From contig NZ_CP168493.1 in NCBI RefSeq assembly GCF_042945595.1, positions 3,038,001 through 3,102,000 of the forward strand: 64,000 nucleotides of DNA. The letters are read 5' to 3'. Below, in pieces: positions 22,179 through 31,212 of this stretch. The stretch's first letter is position 1, and each line of letters starts with the position of its first letter. The position numbers and the translations under genes are program-made. The stretch comes from Psychrobacillus sp042945595. Lineage in GTDB: Bacteria; Bacillota; Bacilli; Bacillales_A; Planococcaceae. The notes under the pieces are model-generated. The model made no database searches. It worked only from the letters and a program-made list of their open reading frames with translations, and was not told the origin of the DNA.

Positions 22179-22424
22179 TTATTTTGTTTGGTTAAAAGAA
22201 CTACTAGCTTTTTGTTTTTTCATCTCTGCTTGTTGATTTTGTTGTTTTACTTGTTGAATATCAGTTTCTGAAGCAAACTCTGAAGATTTGGATTGATTTT
22301 GAGCTTGAGCGCTTTGAGATGATTGACGGTTTTGTTCTTTTACCTGTTGAACATCAGTTTCAGATGCAAACTCAGGGGTTTTGTATTGATTTGCATTTGG
22401 TTGTTTACTGTTATTCTTTTTCAT
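22179..22424 (-). CDS. sspE: gamma-type small acid-soluble spore protein
   Basis: 81 aa, Q/N/S/K-rich, with the two diagnostic repeats EFASETDVQQVKEQN and EFASETDIQQVKQQN; these hold the site cut by the germination protease. It serves as an amino-acid reserve in the spore core and shows the organism makes endospores. ATG 22424 has GGAGG about 8 nt upstream; a longer frame to 22445 lacks one. A sigma-G-like TGAATA-17 bp-CATGATA can be read upstream but is tentative. Followed by a strong terminator, so monocistronic. Confidence 0.93.
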   Translation of the reverse strand: MKKNNSKQPNANQYKTPEFASETDVQQVKEQNRQSSQSAQAQNQSKSSEFASETDIQQVKQQNQQAEMKKQKASSSFNQTK

Positions 22425-22484
22425 GGATTTCACCTCCGTACACATATATCATGTGCACTTCTAATGATAATATTCATGCTATTT

Positions 22485-23231
22485 TTACAATTTTAATGAT
22501 CTTCCGCCATCGACAATAATCGTTTGCCCACAAATCATGGAAGAGTCATCAGATAATAAAAACATAGCAGTTTTTACCATATCCTCTATTTCCACCATTC
22601 TTCCTGCTGGCGTATTTACACGTGCATCCTCTAATAACGCATCACGATTAGGAAAATGTGTTAAAGCTTCCGTATCTAATGCTCCTCCAGAAACAGTGTT
22701 AACGACAATTCCTTTTGGAGCTAATTCTACTGCTAAATATCTTGTAATGGATTCTATAGCTGCTTTCGATACCCCGACTGTTGTATAATTTTCTAAGTAG
22801 CGAATCGAACCAAGCGAGCTAATTCCAAGAATTCTCCCACCATGATTCATTAGTTTAGCTGCTTCTTGTGCACCAAAAAGCATTGCTTTTGCGTTAATAT
22901 TCATTGTCCAATCCCAATGGGACTCTTCTAGTTCCATAATTGGACGTAACACACCAGATGCCGCATTACTTACAAATACATCTAATCGACCAAACGCTTC
23001 TTTGATTGTTTCAAACATTGCTCGTAATTTTTCTACATCTCCAACATTCGCACGAACAAGGAGTGCTTTTCTTCCAAGTGCTTCTATCTCTTGCACCGTT
23101 TCAAGCGCAGCTGTTTTGCTTCTTGCATAGTTTACAACGATATCGTATCCATTCTTTGCAAGCTCGATAGCGATTGCTTTACCTAATCCTCTACTACTCC
23201 CTGTTACTAGTGCCACTTTATTAGTCGTCAT
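22485..23231 (-). CDS. fabL: enoyl-ACP reductase III (NADPH), FabL
   Basis: 248 aa short-chain dehydrogenase. NADP motif TGSSRGLGKAIA; FabL signature NAASGVLRPIMELEESHWDWT; catalytic region ISSLGSIRYLENYTTVGVSKAA with Tyr and Lys; C-terminal GQTIIVDGGRSL. It closes the fatty-acid elongation cycle by reducing enoyl-ACP. High similarity to B. subtilis FabL over remembered blocks and the same place beside sspE and mutY support the call over a generic SDR. It starts 3 bp after the mutY stop. Confidence 0.92.
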   Translation of the reverse strand: MTTNKVALVTGSSRGLGKAIAIELAKNGYDIVVNYARSKTAALETVQEIEALGRKALLVRANVGDVEKLRAMFETIKEAFGRLDVFVSNAASGVLRPIMELEESHWDWTMNINAKAMLFGAQEAAKLMNHGGRILGISSLGSIRYLENYTTVGVSKAAIESITRYLAVELAPKGIVVNTVSGGALDTEALTHFPNRDALLEDARVNTPAGRMVEIEDMVKTAMFLLSDDSSMICGQTIIVDGGRSLKL

Positions 23232-23234
23232 TAT

Positions 23235-24299
23235 TTACAAATTCCTTTCTTTCCATGCATTCCAAATTTTCAATACTGGAACAGGCATTGGTTGATTTAC
23301 AATCTCTTCTGTTGTGAACCATTTACAATTCACTGGTAACTCCATATCATTTATTAACTTTGCTTCATAACTTTCCATTTCCCATTTTAGGTGGGAAAAA
23401 ATATGATTAAAGGTAATTATCTCTTTACCCTTTTCAATTCTTATTTGGTAATCATGCTCGATTAATTCTTCGACTGTATGGGAAGTATTTGGGAGTTCAA
23501 CCATCGGAAATTGCCACATATTCGCAAGCAAACCTTTGGAAGGCCGTTTTTCAAGTAAAATTTTCCCGTCTTTTCCCTCAATTACTACTGCCTTCATTTT
23601 GTGAGTTTTCGTTTTTTTGTTAATCGTTTTAATCGGTAATTCCTCTTGCATCCCTTCAAAAAAAGCTGTGCAATTTTCTCTTACGGGGCATAGTAAACAT
23701 TTAGGTTTTGTAGGCGTGCATATTAATGCACCAAGCTCCATTAATCCTTGATTGAATGCAGAGGGATTTTCTACATCGATTAATTGCATAACTGCTTCTT
23801 CAAATATTTTTTTTGATTTTGGTTTTGCAATATCTTCTTTTATTAATAAAAGCCGGGAAAGCACACGCATTACATTTCCGTCGACTGCATGTTCTGGCAC
23901 ACCGTATGCAATACTAAGAACTGCTCCAGCAGTATACGGACCAACGCCTTTTAGAGTAGATATTTCTTTTCTAGTAGATGGAACGATACCATGATATTCT
24001 TCTATCACTTCTTTTACTCCGGCTTGTAAGTTCCGAGCTCTTGAATAATAACCTAAACCTTCCCATTCTTTCAGCAGTTCCTCTTCCTCTGCATTCGCAA
24101 GTGATTCAAGCGAAGGATATTTTGCGATAAATCTTTCATAATAAGGGATAACAGTATCAACTTTTGTTTGCTGAAGCATCACTTCCGAAACCCAAACTTT
24201 ATATGGATTCTTTGTTTTTCGCCATGGTAGATCACGTTGTTCTTCTTCAAACCAAGAGACTAAAGCACTTCTTACTTGTTTTTTATATAAATCGTTCAA
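23235..24299 (-). CDS. mutY: A/G-specific adenine glycosylase MutY
   Basis: 354 aa. HhH-GPD fold with catalytic Glu in SEVMLQQTKVD, hairpin LKGVGPYTAGAVL, catalytic Asp in HAVDGNVMRVLSR, [4Fe-4S] cysteines CTPTKPKCLLCPVRENC, and a C-terminal Nudix-like 8-oxoG recognition domain. It removes A opposite 8-oxoguanine. TTG 24299 is favoured (AAGGAAGG 8 nt upstream) over an earlier TTG at 24329 with no ribosome site. Same place as yfhQ in B. subtilis; divergent from yfhP. Confidence 0.94.
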   Translation of the reverse strand: MNDLYKKQVRSALVSWFEEEQRDLPWRKTKNPYKVWVSEVMLQQTKVDTVIPYYERFIAKYPSLESLANAEEEELLKEWEGLGYYSRARNLQAGVKEVIEEYHGIVPSTRKEISTLKGVGPYTAGAVLSIAYGVPEHAVDGNVMRVLSRLLLIKEDIAKPKSKKIFEEAVMQLIDVENPSAFNQGLMELGALICTPTKPKCLLCPVRENCTAFFEGMQEELPIKTINKKTKTHKMKAVVIEGKDGKILLEKRPSKGLLANMWQFPMVELPNTSHTVEELIEHDYQIRIEKGKEIITFNHIFSHLKWEMESYEAKLINDMELPVNCKWFTTEEIVNQPMPVPVLKIWNAWKERNL

Positions 24300-24422
24300 T
24301 GTAAAATCCTTCCTTGCGATTATAGACAAGAATAATCGGGTATATAATAGTGTGGGCTTTGTTATTTTTCTTATTTTATTTTATGATGAAAATAACTTGT
24401 TGTCCAAAAAGGAGTTGGTCGT

Positions 24423-25403
24423 ATGGATACAGGTACTCATATCGTAATGGGCATTGCCCTTGGAGGATTAGCACTAGCTGATCCAATTGTTGCAAGTAGT
24501 TCAATAACTACAGCAGCAGTTATTGCTGGCACAATTATCGGTTCGCAAGCTCCTGATATAGATACAGTTTTAAAACTACGCAATAATGCGGTGTATATTA
24601 GACATCATCGTGGAGTTACACATTCCATACCCGCGGTTATTTTATGGCCTTTGCTTATTTCGTCAGTTATATGGTTATTCGTACAAGATGCAAACTTTCT
24701 TCATCTATGGCTATGGACATTTTTAGCTGTTTTTTTGCATGTGTTTGTCGACATTTTTAACTCTTATGGAACCCAAGCGATTCGACCTTTTTCAAGGAAA
24801 TGGGTAGCACTTGGTGTGATCAATACATTTGATCCGATTATTTTTGGCTTGCATATAGTAGGGTTACTATTTTGGATGTTCGGTGCAAAACCAGTACCTA
24901 CGTTTCTTATTATGTACGCTATCATCTTTTGCTATTACATATTACGTTTTGCCGTTCAAGCTGCGGTTAAAAATGCCGTAAAACGAACGATTCCAAATGC
25001 AAAACAAATAATAATTGCACCTACGATAAAGTTTTTTCAGTGGCGAGTTGCAGCAAATTCAGAAACGCACCATTATGTTGGCAGGGCATACGGTCGATCC
25101 ATTACGATTTACGATAAGTTTGAACGGGTGCCAATTCCTGACTCCGAATTATTTAAAGCAGCTATGACCGACAAAAACTTAAGCGCTTTTGTTTCTTTTT
25201 CTCCTATCTACCGATGGGAAATCACGAAACTTGACCATATATACGAAGTCCGCTTAATCGATTTAAGGTATAGAAGCAATGATTACTACCCATTTGTAGC
25301 AGTAGCTCATCTCAATGAAGAGTTAGAAATCGTTAACTCTTATACAGGTTGGATATTTAGCGAAGATAAACTGCGAAAGAAACTTGATTTTATGCCTAAT
25401 TAA
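24423..25403 (+). CDS. yfhP: membrane-bound metal-dependent hydrolase YfhP
   Basis: 326 aa, DUF457/YdjM-like. Begins MDTGTHIVMGIALGG with the conserved His; further metal-ligand motifs GSQAPDIDTV, HHRGVTHSIPA and HVFVDIFNSYGTQ. Four or so membrane helices in the first 190 residues, soluble C-terminus. Enzymatic substrate unknown; in B. subtilis YfhP was reported to affect expression of neighbouring genes. RBS AAAAGGAG. Monocistronic, divergent from mutY, followed by repeat X. Confidence 0.87.
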   Translation: MDTGTHIVMGIALGGLALADPIVASSSITTAAVIAGTIIGSQAPDIDTVLKLRNNAVYIRHHRGVTHSIPAVILWPLLISSVIWLFVQDANFLHLWLWTFLAVFLHVFVDIFNSYGTQAIRPFSRKWVALGVINTFDPIIFGLHIVGLLFWMFGAKPVPTFLIMYAIIFCYYILRFAVQAAVKNAVKRTIPNAKQIIIAPTIKFFQWRVAANSETHHYVGRAYGRSITIYDKFERVPIPDSELFKAAMTDKNLSAFVSFSPIYRWEITKLDHIYEVRLIDLRYRSNDYYPFVAVAHLNEELEIVNSYTGWIFSEDKLRKKLDFMPN

Positions 25404-25730
25404 GATAAGCGCAAGCGCCCTTTAAGTGCACCTGGTCTTTACTATTTCCAAAGTGCTTTGGAAGAAACATAAGCTACACTATTACCGTTAGAGATTATGG
25501 ATCGTGAAGTGACTGCTTCACTTCACGATCCATTTTTTTCGGTAATCTTGTGGCGGTTGTTTATCCGTCGCCCTCTTGAAATATGAAGAGACATGGTGCA
25601 TAAGGTTTGGATAATGAGAGAATAAATCCTCTTCTATTCTTTTAAAAGCGGACGAAGAGTCAATTTCATCCGCTCAACACTTCTTTATCAATAGATGCTT
25701 CTTATTTTTTTCTATATTTCCGCTTGTTAC
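25404..25730. repeat. dispersed intergenic element X, copy 2
   Basis: Starts GATAAGCGCAAGCGCC and matches 12098-12420 throughout. The hairpin 25497-25533 repeats the same 16-bp arms (ATGGATCGTGAAGTGA) with loop CTGCT and T7, placed as a terminator for yfhP. Both copies follow the 3' end of a plus-strand gene. No ORF. Confidence 0.8.
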
Positions 25731-25783
25731 TTTATTAAACAAAGGAAATTACCAGAAGCATATTGTCTTTCTTTTTTGCACTG

Positions 25784-25945
25784 TTGATTGGAGCGAAAGG
25801 CGGCGACTCCAGCGGGAGGCCAACAGGATGTTGGTCACGAAGGCTTTGCCACACGATGTGGCGCTCTTAGCCTTCGTTCCTCGGAGCCAGGTGAGACCCC
25901 ACAGCGAAGCGAGGAGGCTCACGGACCGCCCGCGGAAATCAACCT
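25784..25945. repeat. GC-rich dispersed element S, copy 1
   Basis: Bounded by TTGATTGGAGCG ... CCCGCGGAAATCAA (inverted termini TTGATT/AATCAA). It is far more GC-rich than its surroundings. Internal hairpins: GGCCAACA/TGTTGGTC and GCCACACGATGTGGC inside CGAAGGC/GCCTTCG. This type of intergenic repeat is common in Bacillaceae. Segment 25816-25886 is nearly identical to 53875-53945. Confidence 0.75.
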
Positions 25946-25959
25946 GTTCCTAGCGTTTG

Positions 25960-26226
25960 TTAGTTTAGAAAATCATCCGCTTCAAGAAGATGCTTGTACT
26001 TTTCATTGGAGCTAGCAAATTCATGGAGCTGGTCTCCATACCCTTCAATCCATTTTGTAATGACCATTTCGGTTACCGCTGCCCCTTTATAATCATAACC
26101 TGCTCGAGCATAGGAAGATTCGAAATCTGACCAAAGAAGCTCAATCCAAGTTCGTGCTTTTGAGGCAGATAGCTGTTCGTTTTTTTCAATTAATTGTGTT
26201 GTTAATGCATCTATTTTATCTTGCAT
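25960..26226 (-). CDS. yfhJ: YfhJ family protein (WVELL motif)
   Basis: 88 aa, function unknown. Family signature is the ART WIELLWSDFE-type block near residue 25 and LHEFASSNEKYKHLL at the C-terminus, both as in YfhJ of bacilli. Starts 1 bp after the yfhH stop on the same strand, hence cotranscribed with recX-yfhH. Confidence 0.85.
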   Translation of the reverse strand: MQDKIDALTTQLIEKNEQLSASKARTWIELLWSDFESSYARAGYDYKGAAVTEMVITKWIEGYGDQLHEFASSNEKYKHLLEADDFLN

Positions 26227-26227
26227 G

Positions 26228-26557
26228 TTATTTTCCTTCCTTTAATGGCTGTAGTAGAGATATCGGTAATGCTTCCTCGTATCTATCTCCGCCCAATCTA
26301 TATCCCCAAGCGAATCTTCCTTTAAGGTACTCCACTTGAAAGAACATACCAGGATCACTAGATATTCGGTACATTTCACCAGGTTTAATAGAAGCTGGAT
26401 CAGTTAAGAATGCTTGTGCCATCGTTGCTTTTCTTTCGTAAACAGCATACTCATTTACAATTCCTAATTGTTCTGCTTTTCTGGCTTTCTCTTTTAAATT
26501 TGCAATTTCTGTTCGTAATTCATTTTCAGTCATATCACTATATTTTTTTTCACTCAT
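26228..26557 (-). CDS. yfhH: YfhH family protein (DUF1811)
   Basis: 109 aa. N-terminal helical part (SDMTENELRTEIANLKEKAR) and a small beta-rich C-terminus (YLKGRFAWGYRLGG). Function unknown. ATG 26557 overlaps the recX end by 8 bp; AAAGGAG lies 12-13 nt upstream inside recX. recX-yfhH-yfhJ order is conserved in bacilli. Confidence 0.85.
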   Translation of the reverse strand: MSEKKYSDMTENELRTEIANLKEKARKAEQLGIVNEYAVYERKATMAQAFLTDPASIKPGEMYRISSDPGMFFQVEYLKGRFAWGYRLGGDRYEEALPISLLQPLKEGK

Positions 26558-27362
26558 CTTGTTGTTCCAGCTCCTTTTTTTCAATATATAAATCGATTTG
26601 CTCCCCTGGAAAACCCTTTTGAAAAAGTGCTGTTTTTACTCGCTTTTTCAAGTCATATCCCGAATATTTAGATGCATATTTCCTCCAAATTTTATCTCCT
26701 TGCGTGGCAATGATATCTTCCCATTCTTCCTGTTCTTTATCCAGTTTAAAGGAGTCTATTGCTTGGGAAATAATGGTGAAGTTATATCCTTTTCTTTGCA
26801 GTGAATCTTGCACTTTTTGTTTTATTTGTCTTGGTGTTTTATCTACGTTTTGGTTTATTATTTTCTCGGTTAGCGTCCTCGCAATCGTAAGTTGTTCGTC
26901 TTCGGAATAAGTTGCCAATACTTCTTCTTGAAGATCTTTGTTAATTCCTTTTTTCTTTAATTCTTGTCGGATAGCTGTAGGACCTTTTTTACTGTTTTTC
27001 TTTTGTGTATTCACTAAAGCTTTTGTAAAGCTTTCGTCATTTAAAAAACCATGATCATATAATTTACGAACTGCTTCTAAAATAACCGCTTCACCAAATT
27101 CACTCATTTGCAACTTTTTCTTTACCTCATGTTCACTTCTCATACGATAACTTAAAAAGTTGATCGCTTTATTATAAGCCTTTCTTACTTCATCATCAAA
27201 AACGATTTCATCTATAGTAAAAGCTTCTATCACTTTCCCTTTTGAAAGCTGGTACTTAATAAGAACTGCTTCATCTACACTAAAAGCATATTTTTCATCC
27301 AAATATAAATTATATCGTTCATTATTGTTTTTTTGTCGACCTATTTTTGTAATAATCGGCAT
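26550..27362 (-). CDS. recX: recombination regulator RecX
   Basis: 270 aa, close to the B. subtilis length. Helical three-repeat RecX domains are visible (FLSYRMRSEHEVKKKL, LYDHGFLNDESFTKALV, RQIKQKVQDSLQRKG). It binds RecA filaments and tunes recombination. ATG 27362 (GGAGAGG 9 nt upstream) begins MPIITKIGRQKNNNERYN; an upstream frame to 27410 has no ribosome site. Divergent from yfhF. Confidence 0.9.
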   Translation of the reverse strand: MPIITKIGRQKNNNERYNLYLDEKYAFSVDEAVLIKYQLSKGKVIEAFTIDEIVFDDEVRKAYNKAINFLSYRMRSEHEVKKKLQMSEFGEAVILEAVRKLYDHGFLNDESFTKALVNTQKKNSKKGPTAIRQELKKKGINKDLQEEVLATYSEDEQLTIARTLTEKIINQNVDKTPRQIKQKVQDSLQRKGYNFTIISQAIDSFKLDKEQEEWEDIIATQGDKIWRKYASKYSGYDLKKRVKTALFQKGFPGEQIDLYIEKKELEQQDE

Positions 27363-27460
27363 GACTAAACCTCTCCATTCCTCATCTATCATTATAGCGT
27401 ATAAATTCATAGGTGATAACTGTTAGGCATGCTAAGATAGCACTAAGGGAGGTTAGGATA

Positions 27461-28358
27461 ATGAAAATAGCAATTACCGGGGGTACAGGGTTTGTCGGAA
27501 ATGAACTGACGAAGCTTCTTGTGGAAAAAGGCCATCATGTATTTATTTTATCTCGTATAAAAAATAATATATCAAATGACGCAACTTCTATTGGATGGCT
27601 ATCGGAAAATTCTCAACCTGAAAAAGAATTAGAAGGAATTGATGCAATCGTCAATCTGGCTGGTGAATCTATTAATAATGGCAGATGGACAGAAGAGCAA
27701 AAAAAAGAAAATTTATGATAGTCGTATGCAAGCAACGGATGAAGTGCTCCGAATAATAAAAGCTTTGAAACAAAAACCAAAAGTTCTCGTAAATGCTAGT
27801 GCAATAGGAATTTATCCGGCCTCTGAGGACAAAATATATACAGAAAAATCAACTACAATCGGTACGGACTTTCTAGCAAAAACTGTTCATGATTGGGAGC
27901 AAAAAGCAAAGAAGGCTGAGCAATTAGGCGTTCGAGTAGCTTCCGGAAGATTCGGTATAATTCTAGGAAAAAGTGAAGGTGCTCTTCCTCTTATGGCATT
28001 ACCATATAAAATGTTTGTCGGAGGTCCAATTGGTTCTGGGCAAAACTGGATGTCATGGGTTCATGTGAAAGATGTTGCGAATGCTTTACTTTTTGCAATT
28101 GAACACGATTTACATGGTCCTTTTAATGTGGTTGCTCCACATGCAAAAAAAATGAATGAATTTGGAAAAACGCTCGCAACTGTGTTAAATAGGCCATATT
28201 ATTTCCCTGTTCCTTCTTTCGCTTTAAAAGTAGCACTCGGCGAAAAAAGCCAGCTCGTAATAGAAGGGCAACATGTACTACCAACAGTTTTATCGGAAAA
28301 CGGTTTTAATTTTCAATTCCCAGATTTGACAAATGCCTTAAGCGATATTTATAAATGA
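27461..28358 (+). pseudogene. yfhF: TIGR01777-family NAD(P)-dependent epimerase YfhF, frameshifted
   Basis: Extended SDR similar to nucleoside-sugar epimerases, normally about 300 aa. ATG 27461 (GGGAGG upstream) gives MKIAITGGTGFVGNELTKLL to residue 86, ending in TGA at 27716-27718. The rest of the family (YDSRMQATDEVL ... VNASAIGIYP ... GRFGIILGKSEGALPLM ... WMSWVHVKDVANAL) continues in the -1 frame to 28358. The break is at an A8 tract, 27699-27706. Removing one A restores EEQKKKIYDSR and a 298-aa protein. It may be a true frameshift, a sequencing error in a homopolymer, or a site of transcriptional slippage. Confidence 0.85.
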
Positions 28359-28376
28359 ATAAATGAAACTGTCTAG

Positions 28377-28410
28377 CGCAACCTATCCAAAAAGAAAGGT
28401 TGCGTTTTTT
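28377..28410 (+). terminator. terminator after yfhF, abutting pdaA start
   Basis: Stem CGCAACCT / AGGTTGCG followed by T6, ending directly at the pdaA ATG (28411). Its 3' arm carries AAAGG, the best ribosome binding site for pdaA. Confidence 0.75.
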
Positions 28411-29217
28411 ATGTGGAAATATCATGTGTTTGGAATAGTATTAGCGGCTTTTGTCTTAAGTATGGGGTTTTTCTATCAGCCGTTCTCTGCACAATCAAAA
28501 GAAATACATTGGGGATTAAAAAAGGCGACAAAGGAAGTACCAGCCGAGGCTGGGGCGGAGCTAGATGCAATGCTTGAAAAACATGGAGCAGTTTATAAAG
28601 GAACTCCTGATAAAAAGATTATTTATTTTACCTTCGATAATGGCTATGAAAATGGCTATACAGAGAGTATTTTAGATACGCTAAAACAAGAAAATATTAA
28701 AGCCACTTTCTTTCTAACTGGTCATTATTTAGAGAGTGCAACAGACCTTGTAAAACGAATGATTCAGGATGGCCATCAAATAGGAAACCATTCCTATGGG
28801 CACCCAAACTTAGCTAGACTTTCAAAAGATGGCGTAAAAAAAGAATTACAAAAGTTTGACCAACGTTTAAGTGAATTAACCCCACTAAAGAGAACAACTG
28901 TTACGCGACCACCTGAAGGTATTTTTAATGAGCAGGTGTTAGAAGCTGCAAACGAAATCGGCTATCAGCATATATTTTGGTCTATTGCTTTTATTGATTG
29001 GCATCGAGATCAGAAAAAAGGCGGTAAATATTCTTATGATCAATTAATGTCTCAAATTCACCCAGGAGCAATCATTTTAATGCATACTGTTTCACCTGAT
29101 AATGCGGAAGGTCTTCCTATGTTTATCAAGGAAGCTAGAAAGATGGGTTATACATTTGGAACGCTAGATGAACTAAACATGAATAATCTGGATATTCCGC
29201 TTTCTTCCCAACAATGA
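28411..29217 (+). CDS. pdaA: delta-lactam-biosynthetic de-N-acetylase PdaA
   Basis: 268 aa, near the B. subtilis PdaA length. Signal-anchor helix (residues about 5-22), then a NodB domain: motif 1 YFTFDNGYENGYT (FDN in place of FDD, as in PdaA), motif 2 HSYGHP, motif 3 TRPPEGIFN, and LMHTVSPDNAEGL. It deacetylates muramic acid residues on the way to muramic-delta-lactam in spore cortex. ATG 28411 preferred; an in-frame ATG at 28363 has no ribosome site. Confidence 0.9.
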   Translation: MWKYHVFGIVLAAFVLSMGFFYQPFSAQSKEIHWGLKKATKEVPAEAGAELDAMLEKHGAVYKGTPDKKIIYFTFDNGYENGYTESILDTLKQENIKATFFLTGHYLESATDLVKRMIQDGHQIGNHSYGHPNLARLSKDGVKKELQKFDQRLSELTPLKRTTVTRPPEGIFNEQVLEAANEIGYQHIFWSIAFIDWHRDQKKGGKYSYDQLMSQIHPGAIILMHTVSPDNAEGLPMFIKEARKMGYTFGTLDELNMNNLDIPLSSQQ

Positions 29218-29221
29218 TTTT

Positions 29222-29254
29222 GTCCTTTATAATAGAAGGAAGATTATAAAGGAC
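29222..29254 (+). promoter_or_regulatory. perfect 12-bp inverted repeat over the rlmCD ribosome binding site
   Basis: Arms GTCCTTTATAAT (29222-29233) and ATTATAAAGGAC (29243-29254), loop of 9. AAAGGA, the likely Shine-Dalgarno for ATG 29263, lies in the 3' arm. It could mask translation initiation or mark a protein-binding site. Confidence 0.5.
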
Positions 29255-29262
29255 GTGAAGGA

Positions 29263-30639
29263 ATGACAGAACTAGAAACAATTCAAGTTGGGCAACAATT
29301 CCCTTTAACGATAAAAAGACTAGGGATCAATGGAGAAGGCGTCGGCTTTTTCAAACGTAGTGCCATATTCGTAAAAGGGGCTTTACCTGGTGAAGTGATT
29401 ACCGCAGAAGTAACAGTAGCCAAACCAAAGTACGCGGAAGCAAGTATTAAAACAATCCGACAAGCATCTCCAGACCGAGTGACACCACCATGTCCAGTAT
29501 ATGATGCATGCGGTGGGTGTCAGTTACAACATATGTCCTATGATAGACAGCTGATTGAAAAAAGAGATTTGGTTGTGCAAGCATTGGAACGCTATGTAAA
29601 AGATCTAGCTCCAACAATTGAAGTTAGAAAAACCATTGGAATGGACAATCCATGGCATTACCGCAACAAATCCCAGTTTCAAGTAAGACCATTAGGCGAT
29701 AAAGTAATCGCAGGATTGTATGCAGAAGAATCGAATATGTTAATCGACATTAACGAATGTGCTGTACAGCATCCAGCTACTACACATATTACAAATGAAA
29801 TAAAAAAATACTTGCAAGAGCTAAATATTCCTATTTACGATGGTAGAAACTCTAAAGGAATTATCCGTACAATAGTCGTTCGTACAGGTATGAAAACTGG
29901 TCAAATCCAGGTAACGCTCGTTACAACACAAAAGAAAATGCCACATAAAGAAGAACTTGTGCAAAAAATACGCGCAATAGATGCTAATATTGTTTCCATC
30001 AGTCAAAATATAAATGCAGAAGATACATCGCTTATTTTTGGTGATAATACATTTAACTTACATGGCAAAGAAACGATTCATGAAAAGCTAGGAGAATTAG
30101 CATTCGATCTATCTGCTCGCGCATTCTTCCAGTTAAACCCGGAACAAACCGAGCATTTATACAATGAAATCGAAAAAGCAGCAGCACTTACAGGAGTTGA
30201 AACAGTTGTAGACGCTTATTGTGGCGTTGGAACAATCGGCTTATGGCTTGCGAAAAATGCTAAAGAAGTTCGTGGTATGGACATTGTCGAGGAATCGATT
30301 AAAGATGCAAAAAGAAATGCAAAACGTAATGGCTTTAAAAATACAACATATGTGCACGGTACTGCAAAACAATGGCTGCAAAAGTGGAAAAACGAAGACT
30401 TTGTTCCAGATGTATTAACAGTAGATCCACCACGCGCAGGTCTTGACGATGAATTGCTTAAAACAATTTTAGATATAAAGCCAAAACGTTTTGTTTATAC
30501 ATCATGTAACCCTTCTACCCTTGCAAAGGATTTAGAAGCTTTAACAAAAGTTTATCATGTGAGATATATTCAACCAGTGGACATGTTTGCTCAAACTGCA
30601 CATGTAGAAGCGGTAACGTTGTTGGAATTAAAGAACTAA
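29263..30639 (+). CDS. rlmCD: 23S rRNA (uracil-5-)-methyltransferase, RlmCD/RlmD type
   Basis: 458 aa. N-terminal TRAM domain (LGINGEGVGFFKRSAIFVKG), iron-sulfur cysteines CPVYDACGGC plus a later Cys in NECAVQH, SAM motif VVDAYCGVGTIGLW, DPPRAGLDDELL and catalytic Cys in YTSCNPSTLAKDL. In B. subtilis one such enzyme methylates U747 and U1939 of 23S rRNA. A second paralogue exists in some bacilli, so the exact target is not certain. Confidence 0.88.
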   Translation: MTELETIQVGQQFPLTIKRLGINGEGVGFFKRSAIFVKGALPGEVITAEVTVAKPKYAEASIKTIRQASPDRVTPPCPVYDACGGCQLQHMSYDRQLIEKRDLVVQALERYVKDLAPTIEVRKTIGMDNPWHYRNKSQFQVRPLGDKVIAGLYAEESNMLIDINECAVQHPATTHITNEIKKYLQELNIPIYDGRNSKGIIRTIVVRTGMKTGQIQVTLVTTQKKMPHKEELVQKIRAIDANIVSISQNINAEDTSLIFGDNTFNLHGKETIHEKLGELAFDLSARAFFQLNPEQTEHLYNEIEKAAALTGVETVVDAYCGVGTIGLWLAKNAKEVRGMDIVEESIKDAKRNAKRNGFKNTTYVHGTAKQWLQKWKNEDFVPDVLTVDPPRAGLDDELLKTILDIKPKRFVYTSCNPSTLAKDLEALTKVYHVRYIQPVDMFAQTAHVEAVTLLELKN

Positions 30640-30671
30640 AAAATATGACCGCGAATCAGAATTACGAAAAT

Positions 30672-30706
30672 AAAGCCCAAATTCAAATATGAATTGGGCT
30701 TTTTAA
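30672..30706. terminator. terminator after rlmCD
   Basis: Stem AAAGCCCAAATTC / GAATTGGGCTTT followed by T5. Confidence 0.9.
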
Positions 30707-30750
30707 AATACTTATTTATCAAGGCTGTGTTTTTAGTAGGTACTTTTTTA

Positions 30751-31212
30751 TTATTCCGTAGAACTCTTTAATATCTTGAAGAAATCACTATCATTTTCGA
30801 TTGTATAGTATTCGTCCCTATCTCCGTGCGTATCAATGATACAAAGTAATTTTTTATCTGAATCAACATACATTGCATATCCTGTATTAAATGTAATATT
30901 GATTCGGTAATCGTAATCACTTGAGCCATTTTTTACTTTTTTAAATTTCGCATTTTTAAAAGCTTCTATAAGTTCCTGTTGCTTTTTTTCTGGAATTTTA
31001 ATTGATGTGAATATATCCTCTGTTTCTACATCGATACTTTCAATGCTTACAAATGGATTTTCTGCATTTATATCAGCATAATCCCCTAATACATCTGATG
31101 GATAATAAGTCCTATTATCAAAGATAGTCAAGATAATGATACCCAACATAATGAGAAATAAAACTACAATTAGAATTCCTCTATTTTTTAAGTTACGCAA
31201 TATTGTCTCCAT
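30751..31212 (-). CDS. membrane-anchored protein of unknown function
   Basis: 153 aa. One N-terminal helix (residues 12-31, GILIVVLFLIMLGIIILTIF) and an extracytoplasmic domain of about 115 residues; not recognised. ATG 31212 is preferred because AGGAGGG lies 9 nt upstream; a GTG at 31221 touches it. Last of a run of three minus-strand genes (32127 to 30751) all encoding envelope proteins of unknown function. Confidence 0.65.
   Translation of the reverse strand: METILRNLKNRGILIVVLFLIMLGIIILTIFDNRTYYPSDVLGDYADINAENPFVSIESIDVETEDIFTSIKIPEKKQQELIEAFKNAKFKKVKNGSSDYDYRINITFNTGYAMYVDSDKKLLCIIDTHGDRDEYYTIENDSDFFKILKSSTE

Noticed and set aside
25788..26015. 75-aa plus-strand ORF
   Set aside because: Falls in GC-rich element S; no ribosome site; the copy at 53844 does not keep the frame.
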